A stretch of DNA of 44,585 nt from an uncultured Clostridium sp. (lineage in GTDB: Bacteria > Bacillota > Clostridia > Clostridiales > Clostridiaceae), in assembly GCA_934755305.1 (NCBI GenBank), contig CAKVLD010000021.1, positions 1-44,585 of the forward strand, given 5' to 3'. Position numbers and translations under genes: made by a program. Positions 34,420-42,529 of the stretch are shown here, one piece after another (the first letter of the stretch is position 1; each line of letters begins with the position of its first letter). Below the pieces are notes generated by a model. It was not told where the DNA came from. It was given only the letters and a program-made list of their open reading frames with translations, and did not search any database.

Positions 34420-34446
34420 GACATATTTGTTTAGAAAATTTAAAAT
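34418..34446 (+). promoter_or_regulatory. Sigma-A promoter of the HelD-like gene
   Basis: Consensus -35 TTGACA (34418-34423), 17-nt spacer, -10 TAAAAT (34441-34446). The coding region starts 37 nt later after AAGGAGCG. Confidence 0.7.
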
Positions 34447-34483
34447 TTAATGACGGCTAAAACTTAAAATTTAAGGAGCGTAT

Positions 34484-36652
34484 ATGTATAAAGGTAGAGA
34501 ATATTTAAATGAAAAAGAAAATTTAAAATTAACTATAGAATCAATAAATACTTTATTAAGCAAGTATACAAATTCTAATGAAGTTCAAGATAAGGACATA
34601 ATAAAGCATAGAAAATTTTTATGGGACAATAGAAATGAGTTAGATGATATAGAAATAAATGAAAATTGTAGTCAAGTAGCTATTAAAGAAAAGATGTTTT
34701 CTAAAAATCTTAATAGAATAAGAACATTAGAAAGACAATTAAGTTCACCTTATTTTGCAAGATTAGATTTTAAAGAAGATGGTGAGAGAGAAGGAGAAAC
34801 TTTTTACATAGGTCTATCTACAGTAGAAGATGAAGAAAACTTTGACTTTTTAGTTTTTGATTGGCGTTCACCAGTATCTACTATGTTTTACGATTTTGAA
34901 TTAGGTGAAGCTTATTATGAAGCACCAGGTAGAAAAGTAACAGGTGAAATTGAATTTAACAGACAATTTAATATAAAAAATGGTGAAATAGTATTTATGC
35001 ATAACGCAAATGAATCCTTATGTGATGAAACTTTAGGATCAATGTTAGGTGGTAATGCTACAGATAAGATGAAAAATATAGTTGCCACTATTCAAAAGGA
35101 ACAAAATGAAATTATAAGAAGTGAGGATAGTAAAATATTATTTATTCAAGGAGCAGCAGGTTCTGGAAAAACTTCTATAGCTCTTCATAGAGCGGCATAC
35201 ATACTTTATAAACATAGAAAAGATTTAAAGGCAGATAATATATTAATATTTAGTCCTAACAAAGTTTTTGCAGAGTATATTTCAGATGTATTGCCAGAGC
35301 TTGGAGAAACAGAAATATTACAAACTACTTTTGAAATGTATTCTAGAAATTTTTTACCTAAAAATCATATATATGAAAATAAAGTAGAACATTTAGATTA
35401 TATATATTCAACTGATAATAAATCTAAGGAATTTAGAACAAGAACAAAGGCAATGGAATACAAAAATTCTAAAGATTTTACAGAGATATTAAATAAGTTT
35501 TCAAGAGACATTCCAAAACTTATAACACATATTAAGCCTATATTTATAGATGGAAAAGAAGTAATTAATAGAAAATCCGTAGAAAAAACATTCGTGGAAA
35601 GATTTAACAATATACCCTTTTTAAATAGACTAGATGTAATTAAACAAAGTATTTTTTCACAAGTAGAAACAAAATACTTATCTGATAATGATGATTTTGA
35701 TTATATAGAAGATAAGAAAAGCTTCTATGATTATTGTAATGAAACAGTTATAGAACAGGTTGATTCTATGGTTAAGACTTTAGATAATGTAGAAATATAT
35801 AAGATGTTATGGCAAAACATTAATAAATACACAGATGCTGATTTAGGAGATGTAAAAGAATTTACCTTAGATTATTTAAATCTTGGGGAAGTTAAATATG
35901 AAGATATAACTCCAATAATATATATTAGAGCTACTATGGAGGGCTTTAGAAATTATAGTAACATAAAGCATGTTCTTATAGATGAAGCTCAAGATTATAG
36001 TCCTTTATTCTATCAAATAATAAAAAAGTCATTTAAAGGTGCTGCCATTACAATAATGGGAGATTTAAATCAAAGAATAGATAAACATTCAAATGTTAAA
36101 AATAAATCAGGTATAACAGATTTATTTAATGGAGTAAAAGTAGCTGTACTTAAAAGAAGCTATAGATCTACAGCTGATATAACTAATTTTGCTAAAAATA
36201 TTTTAAAAGATGGAGAACCAGTTGAAGCAGTTGAAAGACATGGAGATAAACCTGCAATTTATATGGTAGGGGAAAATAGAATAAATAAAATATTCGAAAT
36301 CACTAAAGATATGAAAGATAAGGGGTATAAGTCAATAGCTATAATCTGTAAAACTAAAAAGAGTGTTAACTTAATATATGATAAGTTAAAAGAACTAGAT
36401 CAAGATATAAACTTAATAGATAGCGATGAATCAGAATTTAAAACTGGAGTCAATGTTATAGTATCATATATAGCAAAAGGTTTAGAATTTGATGGTGTTA
36501 TAGTTGCAGATGGGGAAAGTTATATAGAAGATTTAGATGAAAATCTATTCTATACAGTTGCTACTAGAGCATTACATGAACTTCATATACTTTCAGATAA
36601 ACCTTTAGATAAAATTTTACCTGAAGATAGTAGTTTGTATGAAATAAAATAA
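34484..36652 (+). CDS. helD: HelD-type UvrD/Rep-like ATPase (RNA polymerase recycling factor)
   Basis: A 722-residue superfamily 1 helicase-like protein. The N-terminal arm (1 to about 110) is charged and likely coiled-coil. It is followed by LDFKEDGEREGETFYIGLS and FDWRSPVSTMFYDFELG, a HelD hallmark; Walker A GAAGSGKT at 223-230; Walker B VLIDEAQDYSPL near 498; RSYRSTADITNFA near 555; and the C-terminal motif VIVSYIAKGLEFDGVIVAD. HelD proteins of Gram-positive bacteria insert into RNA polymerase and help release it from DNA or RNA; in some species they contribute to rifampicin tolerance. The length is close to Bacillus HelD. Monocistronic. Confidence 0.88.
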   Translation: MYKGREYLNEKENLKLTIESINTLLSKYTNSNEVQDKDIIKHRKFLWDNRNELDDIEINENCSQVAIKEKMFSKNLNRIRTLERQLSSPYFARLDFKEDGEREGETFYIGLSTVEDEENFDFLVFDWRSPVSTMFYDFELGEAYYEAPGRKVTGEIEFNRQFNIKNGEIVFMHNANESLCDETLGSMLGGNATDKMKNIVATIQKEQNEIIRSEDSKILFIQGAAGSGKTSIALHRAAYILYKHRKDLKADNILIFSPNKVFAEYISDVLPELGETEILQTTFEMYSRNFLPKNHIYENKVEHLDYIYSTDNKSKEFRTRTKAMEYKNSKDFTEILNKFSRDIPKLITHIKPIFIDGKEVINRKSVEKTFVERFNNIPFLNRLDVIKQSIFSQVETKYLSDNDDFDYIEDKKSFYDYCNETVIEQVDSMVKTLDNVEIYKMLWQNINKYTDADLGDVKEFTLDYLNLGEVKYEDITPIIYIRATMEGFRNYSNIKHVLIDEAQDYSPLFYQIIKKSFKGAAITIMGDLNQRIDKHSNVKNKSGITDLFNGVKVAVLKRSYRSTADITNFAKNILKDGEPVEAVERHGDKPAIYMVGENRINKIFEITKDMKDKGYKSIAIICKTKKSVNLIYDKLKELDQDINLIDSDESEFKTGVNVIVSYIAKGLEFDGVIVADGESYIEDLDENLFYTVATRALHELHILSDKPLDKILPEDSSLYEIK

Positions 36653-36664
36653 TTATATATTATT

Positions 36665-36712
36665 AAAGATATAAGATATGTAATAAATTACTGTGATATC
36701 TTATATCTTTTT
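36665..36712 (+). terminator. Terminator after the HelD-like gene
   Basis: A perfect 15-bp stem AAAGATATAAGATAT / ATATCTTATATCTTT (36665-36679 and 36696-36710) followed by further T's, 12 nt after the stop codon. Confidence 0.75.
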
Positions 36713-36735
36713 AACGTAAAGAAATTTATAAATTT

Positions 36736-36835
36736 TTTTTGATAGTGAATACTGAATATTACAGGCTTTCAGTTATGTAAGATGGCAAATACGTTAAAAA
36801 TAATTATAGTGCCGCAAAAGAACCAAAAAGAAAAA
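36736..36835. repeat. Left copy of a diverged ~100-bp direct repeat
   Basis: It begins TTTTTGATA, includes AATACTGA, TACAGG and ATAGTGCCGCAAAAGAACC, and ends AAAAAGAAAAA. It aligns with 38460-38561 in the same orientation. The 54 bases from TACAGG to GTGCC have equal length in both copies. It lies between the HelD terminator and the stop of the minus-strand desaturase gene. Confidence 0.65.
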
Positions 36836-36851
36836 TAATTAAATGGCATTT

Positions 36852-38348
36852 TTATAATCCAAAGTCTTTAAATATTTTTTCGGAACATATTTTAGAAGAT
36901 TTTAAAACCATAGAAACACCATTTCCTGGATGAATAGATGCACCAGTAAAATATAAATTTTTAATTTTTGGAATACAGCATTGTGGTCTAAATAATAAAC
37001 TTTCATTTAGACTATGAGCTAATCCAAAGGCGCAACCACCATAGGTATCAAATCTATCTCTTAAATCTAGTGGAGTAGTAAAAGTATCATAAACTATATG
37101 TTCTTCAATATCCTCAAGTCCATCTATACTAGATAAAATAGTTAAAATGTGCTCTTTCATTTTATCAGCTTTCTTACTAGTCCAAGTAACTTTACCTTTT
37201 AATAGATTAGGTACCCTAACTACTATATTTACTATCTCACAATTCTCGGGGCAAACACTATCATCTATAGAACTAGGACAATAGATATAGAGAGAAGGAT
37301 CAGGAGATAAAAATCCTTTAAAAGGTGATTGAATATTCTTTTTAAAATTATTATTAATAAATATATTATGAACTTTTAATTTAGGATACTTTTTATCTAA
37401 AGCAAGATATAGTATAAATATAGAACAAGAATATTTTAAATTTTCTACTGGTTTTATTAAATCTTTTATGGAAGGTTCCTTAATAAGTTTTGTAACAGCG
37501 TTAGTATAATCGTTACTACAAATAACTAAATCTGCTTTTTCTTTTTTTCCGTTTATAACAACTCCCACAGCTTTATTTTTAGAAAATAATATTTCACTTA
37601 CTTGAGTAAGCGGTTGAATCTTGCCACCTTTCTCTACAATTAACTTTTCTAGAGCTTCTATATAAGAATACATTCCTCCTTTTATATAATATAGACCTTC
37701 CATTTGAGAAGCAGCAGGTATTAAATTATATATACTTGGTGAATGATATGGGGACATACCTATATACATTGTTTGAAACATCAAATATTCAAATAACTTT
37801 TCATTTTGAATAAACTTTTTACAATCATGAGCACTTGAATGTAAAGTATTTAAACCCATAGTAGTATGTAAAGTAGATGGGTTTAATAAATCTCTAGATT
37901 TTAAAAAACTTTTACTTAAAAGATTTTTATTAGTTACTAGATATCTTTCATAATTATTTGATAAAAAGTTAAAGTAACCAGCTTTATTTTTTATATCTCC
38001 TTTTGTAATAACATCAATTGTAGATGTTAAGGAAGGAAGAGCATTGTAAAAATCATAATGGGTATTATCAGCAAAAAAACATCTATATGTAGGAGAAAGG
38101 GGCAAAAAAGTAAAATATTTTTTGTAGTCTTTTCCACAGTCTGAGAAAACCTCTATATAATCTTTATATATCATAGAGATAGTTGCAGTTAGATCAAATT
38201 TAAAACTACCACTTTTTAAAACGTTGGTCTTACCACCTATTGTTAAATTTTTTTCTAATACTTTTACATTGAATCCTTTTGAACAAAGTCTTGCAGCTAT
38301 GGATAAACCACCTATACCTGCTCCAATTACTATTGCTTTTTTATTCAT
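36852..38348 (-). CDS. CrtI-type FAD-dependent desaturase/oxidoreductase (phytoene desaturase family)
   Basis: A 498-residue flavoprotein. The start at ATG 38348 is preferred over the upstream TTG/GTG because it begins directly with the dinucleotide-binding fold AIVIGAGIGGLSIAARLCSKG (about 4-24), followed by KVLEKNLTIGGKTN. The central region has YIKGGMYSYIEALEKLIVEKGG near 220. The C-terminal FAD-contact block is around LYFTGASIHPGNGVSMVLKSS (about 463-483), which is diagnostic of the CrtI/CrtN group. Known members desaturate phytoene or squalene-derived C30 chains, or act on other polyprenyl or lipid substrates. No phytoene or dehydrosqualene synthase gene is near, so the substrate is open. 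The gene lies between two diverged direct repeats. Confidence 0.82.
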   Translation of the reverse strand: MNKKAIVIGAGIGGLSIAARLCSKGFNVKVLEKNLTIGGKTNVLKSGSFKFDLTATISMIYKDYIEVFSDCGKDYKKYFTFLPLSPTYRCFFADNTHYDFYNALPSLTSTIDVITKGDIKNKAGYFNFLSNNYERYLVTNKNLLSKSFLKSRDLLNPSTLHTTMGLNTLHSSAHDCKKFIQNEKLFEYLMFQTMYIGMSPYHSPSIYNLIPAASQMEGLYYIKGGMYSYIEALEKLIVEKGGKIQPLTQVSEILFSKNKAVGVVINGKKEKADLVICSNDYTNAVTKLIKEPSIKDLIKPVENLKYSCSIFILYLALDKKYPKLKVHNIFINNNFKKNIQSPFKGFLSPDPSLYIYCPSSIDDSVCPENCEIVNIVVRVPNLLKGKVTWTSKKADKMKEHILTILSSIDGLEDIEEHIVYDTFTTPLDLRDRFDTYGGCAFGLAHSLNESLLFRPQCCIPKIKNLYFTGASIHPGNGVSMVLKSSKICSEKIFKDFGL

Positions 38349-38360
38349 AAAAAACACCAA

Positions 38361-38766
38361 CCTAAAGTCACCAAGTTATCTTTATTAAAATTATTGACAC
38401 TAATTTTATCTTTAATACAAAACAGAAACATTTTTTTAAGACTTAGGAAATTATAAAACTTTTTGATACATCAATACTGATAAATACAGGGTTTTGGGTA
38501 TTTAGGAAGTTAAAGCCTTAAAAAATAAATATAGTGCCTCAAAAGAACCCAAAAGAAAAAAGTCAAAAATATTTTAATAATGAATTATTTTTCTTTTTGA
38601 ACCTTTTAAATGGTTAAAAAAAGTGACTTCAGTTAAGACTAAATATGCTAAAAATGCTTTTATAAAATTAAGATGTAATTTAGTTAATAGAAGCGTGACG
38701 AAGCTACTTTTTTAGTAATTGCTTGCAAATTGTGATATTATATATAAAAGGATGGTGAGTATAAAA
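38361..38766. other. Gene-free stretch between the desaturase and acetyltransferase genes
   Basis: About 400 bases between divergent genes. It contains the right copy of the direct repeat (38460-38561), an A/T-rich imperfect palindrome around 38600-38616 (AACCTTTTAAATGGTT) and a weak hairpin plus T-run near 38691-38712 (GAAGC ... GCTAC then TTTTTT). No coding sequence is evident. A weak promoter for the acetyltransferase gene may lie at 38719-38746 (TTGCTT, 16 nt, TATATA). Confidence 0.5.
38460..38561. repeat. Right copy of a diverged ~100-bp direct repeat
   Basis: It begins TTTTTGATA, includes AATACTGA, TACAGG and ATAGTGCCTCAAAAGAACC, and ends AAAAGAAAAA. It is colinear and in the same orientation as 36736-36835, so the pair brackets the desaturase gene (period about 1.72 kb). 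Its reverse complement reads GGTTCTTTTGAGGCACTAT, reminiscent of an insertion-sequence end, but no target duplication or transposase was seen. Confidence 0.65.
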
Positions 38767-39333
38767 ATGGAAAACTTGAGTTGCGAAGAAATACTAAAAA
38801 AAAATACAAAACTTGAAAGTGAAAATTTAATATTAAGGCCATTTAAATTAGAAGATAGTGAAGATGTATTAGAATATGCTAAGGATACGAAAGTAACTAA
38901 ATATTTAACTTGGGAATCTTTTTATACTATAGAAGACGCAGAAAAAACTATAAAAAATTATTATTTAACTAGATCAAATGCTTATGCAATTGAATTAAAG
39001 TGTTTAAAAAAGTGTATAGGTTGTATAGAAATTATAGTTGATAATAAAAATAATAAAGGAACCTTTGGTTATTTATTAAACTCTAAATATTGGGGAAGAG
39101 GAATAATGACAGAAGCATTGAAAACTATATTAGACTTTTCTTTTAATAAATTAAATCTTAATAGAGTAGAAGGGTGTCATTATGTAGGAAATGAAGGATC
39201 AGGAAAGGTTCAACAAAAAGTTGGAATGAAATATGAAGGCACAGGTATTGAAGAAGTTTTAGTAAAAGGAAAGTACTATGATGTAGTTCATTATGGAATA
39301 ACAAAAAAGCAGTATAAAGAGATTTATGGCTAA
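38767..39333 (+). CDS. GNAT-family N-acetyltransferase (RimJ/RimL-like)
   Basis: A 188-residue acetyltransferase. ATG 38767 is chosen because GGTGAG lies 7 nt upstream; an in-frame TTG at 38719 and ATG at 38752 lack sites. Seen: LESENLILRPFKLEDSEDVLEYA at about 16-38, IGCIEIIVDN, the acetyl-CoA binding region FGYLLNSKYWGRGIMTEAL (about 100-118) and NLNRVEGCHYVGNEGSGKVQQKVGMKYEG. This pattern belongs to the subgroup that acetylates ribosomal protein N-termini or small amines. The substrate is unknown. An A9 tract at 38796-38804 lies in frame near the start. Confidence 0.85.
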   Translation: MENLSCEEILKKNTKLESENLILRPFKLEDSEDVLEYAKDTKVTKYLTWESFYTIEDAEKTIKNYYLTRSNAYAIELKCLKKCIGCIEIIVDNKNNKGTFGYLLNSKYWGRGIMTEALKTILDFSFNKLNLNRVEGCHYVGNEGSGKVQQKVGMKYEGTGIEEVLVKGKYYDVVHYGITKKQYKEIYG

Positions 39334-39401
39334 TAGTCATTTTTTATGTTATTATAGTGGTATTATTAAAAATAAGTTGAAGTAAGAAAATAGGTGAATT
39401 T

Positions 39402-40364
39402 ATGAAAAGTAAGAGAATGACAGAAGCAGCAATGTTATCAGCTTTATTTGTGGTAACTAGTTTACTAGCCATTGGAACTGGTGTAGCTTATTCTTTATAT
39501 TTAGATATGATAGTACCAATACTTATAGCTTTAATATACTTTAAATGTGATTTTAAATATACAATTTTATCAGCTATAACTTCATTAACAATTGTAATGT
39601 TGGTTTATGGAAATGTAGCTTCTGGTTTATATATGATTCAAAGTATGTTAATGGGGATTGTATGTGGAATTCTTATTAAAAAAGAAAGCACTATATTTGA
39701 TGACTTATTTTATTGTGGTATTTTTGGTTGTATAGTAATGATTTTAATTGATATATATTTTTCAGGAATATTAGGATATAGCTTTATAGGGGAAGCAAGA
39801 GGTTACTTAGATTATATTCCTTATAATGAAGAAATAAAAAATGTAATATTTTATTGTACAGTAGCATCTATTCCTTTAGGAACTATATTTATAACATACT
39901 TTATTTCATTAATCTTAGGAAAAAAATTAAGGTTACTAGATAATGTTGCTAAAAGAAAATTTACTATAATAAAGAACTTTAGAAAATTTGGATCATTTAT
40001 ATGCTGTTCAAACAGAACTACTAATATAGGTATGGTATATTTATTAGTAATGATTATACTAAAAATGACTAATATTTTAGAAATTCATACTTATGTAAAA
40101 ATATTATTTTCAGCAATAGAAGTAGTAATTTTATATTTCTTAATAAGTGATGCCTTTAAGATTGTGCCAAGAAATATTTATAAAATAACTAAATCAAAGT
40201 TAGCTTTTATTACAGCAGAAATATTAATAATATTTATGTTAATTAATCAATTTAGAATTACTACATTAATTATATTATTATATAGCTATATAGTTAATAA
40301 AAAAGAAAATATAAGAGATACTCAAATAGAAGCATTAAATAGAAATATTGTACATTTCATTTAA
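39402..40364 (+). CDS. YybS-like membrane protein (DUF2232)
   Basis: A 320-residue protein with about eight hydrophobic segments. It begins with KRMTEAAMLSALFVVTSLLAIGTGVAYSLYLDMIVPILIALIYFK, which fits the YybS/DUF2232 pattern (short basic start, TEAAML-AL, then a glycine-rich first helix). The family is of unknown function, though its fold recalls ECF-transporter substrate-binding components. The C-terminal quarter is less hydrophobic and positively charged. It starts 68 nt after the acetyltransferase stop with GGTG as a weak ribosome site, and ends at a bidirectional terminator. Confidence 0.6.
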   Translation: MKSKRMTEAAMLSALFVVTSLLAIGTGVAYSLYLDMIVPILIALIYFKCDFKYTILSAITSLTIVMLVYGNVASGLYMIQSMLMGIVCGILIKKESTIFDDLFYCGIFGCIVMILIDIYFSGILGYSFIGEARGYLDYIPYNEEIKNVIFYCTVASIPLGTIFITYFISLILGKKLRLLDNVAKRKFTIIKNFRKFGSFICCSNRTTNIGMVYLLVMIILKMTNILEIHTYVKILFSAIEVVILYFLISDAFKIVPRNIYKITKSKLAFITAEILIIFMLINQFRITTLIILLYSYIVNKKENIRDTQIEALNRNIVHFI

Positions 40365-40367
40365 AAT

Positions 40368-40423
40368 AAAATTGAGAATTGAGAGTTTAAAATTAAAGGC
40401 TCTCAATCCTCAATTTTTTAATT
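40368..40423. terminator. Bidirectional terminator between the YybS-like and glgB genes
   Basis: An 18-bp stem with one mismatch (AAAATTGAGAATTGAGAG at 40368-40385, CTCTCAATCCTCAATTTT at 40400-40417) has a T-run on the plus side and an A-run before it that gives a U-tract on the minus strand. It lies between convergent stops. Confidence 0.82.
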
Positions 40424-42262
40424 ATTAAGAGATTTATTAACTTTAAATATACAACTTCCAAGGGGAGCTAAATTAACTCTAAAGGAATAAGGCATATTAT
40501 TTTGAGGAATATTTTCTATAATTATAGCTCCTGGGTTAATAAAACCTGAACCACTATATTTAGAATCTTCACTATTTATAATTTCTTCAATATAGCCAGT
40601 AGTATCTATTCCAAATCTAAAATCAGTATATGGATTGTTAGACATATTAAGTATTACAATTACTTCTTCATCATCTGCACACCTAATATATGAATATACT
40701 GAATCTTTTTTGTTATCAGCATCTATCCATTTAAATCCTTCCTCAGAATAATCTTTTTTATGAAGAGCTTTAGTATTAAAATATAAGTTATTTAAATCTT
40801 TAAAAAATCTATTAAAAGAATCATGAAGAGGATAATCTAATAAGAACCAATCATTTTCCTTCTTTTCATCCCATTCTCTAAAATGAGCAATTTCATTACC
40901 CATAAAGTTGAGTTTTTTACCAGGATGAGTGAACATATAAGTATATAAGGTTCTACATTCAGAGAACTTTTCTTCATATGTTCCCCAAAGTTTATCTATT
41001 ATAGTTTTCTTACCATGAACTACTTCATCATGAGATAAGGAAAGTAAGAAGTTTTCATAATAAAAATAGCTCATAGAAAAGTTAATTAGGTTGTGGTTAT
41101 ACCATCTATCTCCAGGAGGTGTTGCAAAATAATTTAAAGTATCATGCATCCAACCAAGATCCCATTTATAATCAAAGCCTAAGCCTCCGTATTCAGTAGG
41201 GGCAGTCACCTTAGGGTAATTACTAGAATCCTCTGCAATAAGCATTACAGAAGGGTACATATCATTTAATCCTTTATTCATTTTTCTAATAAAGTCAACA
41301 GCACCTATATTAACTCCTCTAGTAGAGTCCCCTTGCCAATATATAGCGTTAGCAATAGCATCCATTCTTAAGCCATCAATATGATATACATCTAACCAAA
41401 AGGTAGCAGCACTCATTAAGAAACTAACTACAGTAGGATTATAATAATTAAAGTTGCAAGATCCCCATTGATTATTTGAGATATCTGTATGTTCATATTC
41501 ATAAAGGTTAGATCCATCAAATTTTGCAAGAGAGAAATTATCACGGACAAAGTGAACTGGTACAAAGTCTAAAATAACTCCAATGTTATTATTATGGCAT
41601 TTATTAATAAAGGACATTAATTCTTTAACATTACCATATCTGGAGCTTGGACTAAAGTATCCAGAGCTTTGATATCCCCAAGAGCCATCAAAAGGGTGCT
41701 CATTAATGGGTAAAAGTTCTATATGTGTAAATTTATTTTGTAATACATATTCAATAAGTTCATCAGCTATATCATCATAGGAATAGAAATCTTCAGGATT
41801 ATCCTTCTTCCAAGATCCTAAATGAACTTCATATATACTAACAGGTGTTTCAAAGTTTTTTGATCTATTTCTTATCCAGCTATAATCGCTAAATAAGGAA
41901 TTATCTATATTAGTAATAATAGAAGCTGTATTAGGTCTAAGTTCACTAAAAAAAGCGAAGGGATCTGATTTATCGCATATTATATCTGTACATTGATGAA
42001 TTCTATATTTGTACATCATGCCTTCTTTTGCTTCTGGAATAAACAGAGAGTAAGTGCCTTTGGAATCTATATTTATCATATTATGATTAATGCCTTCCCA
42101 ATTATTAAATTCTCCAATAACTTGGATACCTTTAGCTTTAGGAGCATATACAGTAAAACGGACACCATCTAAGCCCTTTTCTGAAGTGAAATGGGCACCA
42201 AAGAATTTATAAGCTGAAAAACAATTTCCAGAATAAAAATTACTAAGTAATTGGTTATACAT
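40418..42262 (-). CDS. glgB: 1,4-alpha-glucan (glycogen) branching enzyme
   Basis: A 614-residue GH13 enzyme. An N-terminal CBM48-like domain (about 15-110, with GVRFTVYAPKAKGIQVIGEFNNW) precedes the catalytic barrel. Barrel motifs: HIELLPINEHPFDGSWGYQ (near 180), VILDFVPVHF, DGLRMDAIANAIYW with nucleophile Asp301, LIAEDSS with acid/base Glu344, and LSHDEVVHGK. A C-terminal all-beta domain ends the protein. It makes alpha-1,6 branches in glycogen. No other glycogen genes (glgC, glgD, glgA, glgP) are adjacent, so it is a lone member here. The ribosome site is GAGGT before the ATG. Confidence 0.94.
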   Translation of the reverse strand: MYNQLLSNFYSGNCFSAYKFFGAHFTSEKGLDGVRFTVYAPKAKGIQVIGEFNNWEGINHNMINIDSKGTYSLFIPEAKEGMMYKYRIHQCTDIICDKSDPFAFFSELRPNTASIITNIDNSLFSDYSWIRNRSKNFETPVSIYEVHLGSWKKDNPEDFYSYDDIADELIEYVLQNKFTHIELLPINEHPFDGSWGYQSSGYFSPSSRYGNVKELMSFINKCHNNNIGVILDFVPVHFVRDNFSLAKFDGSNLYEYEHTDISNNQWGSCNFNYYNPTVVSFLMSAATFWLDVYHIDGLRMDAIANAIYWQGDSTRGVNIGAVDFIRKMNKGLNDMYPSVMLIAEDSSNYPKVTAPTEYGGLGFDYKWDLGWMHDTLNYFATPPGDRWYNHNLINFSMSYFYYENFLLSLSHDEVVHGKKTIIDKLWGTYEEKFSECRTLYTYMFTHPGKKLNFMGNEIAHFREWDEKKENDWFLLDYPLHDSFNRFFKDLNNLYFNTKALHKKDYSEEGFKWIDADNKKDSVYSYIRCADDEEVIVILNMSNNPYTDFRFGIDTTGYIEEIINSEDSKYSGSGFINPGAIIIENIPQNNMPYSFRVNLAPLGSCIFKVNKSLNN

Positions 42263-42529
42263 ATAAAATACCTCACTTTCAAACTGAATAGTTCAATTAT
42301 AAATATTTTTACAATAATTGTAAAATGTTTTTGGTAAAGTTATTCTAGTTTTGAACTACATAGTAAAAACATAGAATAATAAATAAATATTATGAAAAAG
42401 TGAAAAGAAGAACTAGATAAAAATTAGATTATTTTTTATAGAAAAATATTTTGATATTTTTTTAAAAAGGTTAATTTAATTTAAAAACATACGAAAAAAT
42501 AAAAAGGTAGTTTTTTTGGGAGGAAATAT
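42263..42529. other. Intergenic region between divergent glgB and chemoreceptor genes
   Basis: 267 very AT-rich bases. They hold the start regions of both genes; TTGGGAGGAAAT precedes the chemoreceptor start. A short inverted repeat (TTTTACAATAATTGTAAAA, 42308-42326) lies upstream of glgB and could be an operator. No riboswitch or confident promoter was identified. Confidence 0.4.

Noticed and set aside
36736..36835. Calling the direct repeats insertion-sequence ends
   Set aside because: The reverse complement resembles IS-type ends (GGTTCTTTTG), but the copies are direct rather than inverted, no transposase gene lies between them and no target duplication was seen. Kept only as repeats.
38587..38602. 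Inverted partner of the GAACCCAAAAGAAAAA stretch at 38545
   Set aside because: Only about 12 of 16 positions match, and most of these are A/T-run positions expected by chance in this sequence.
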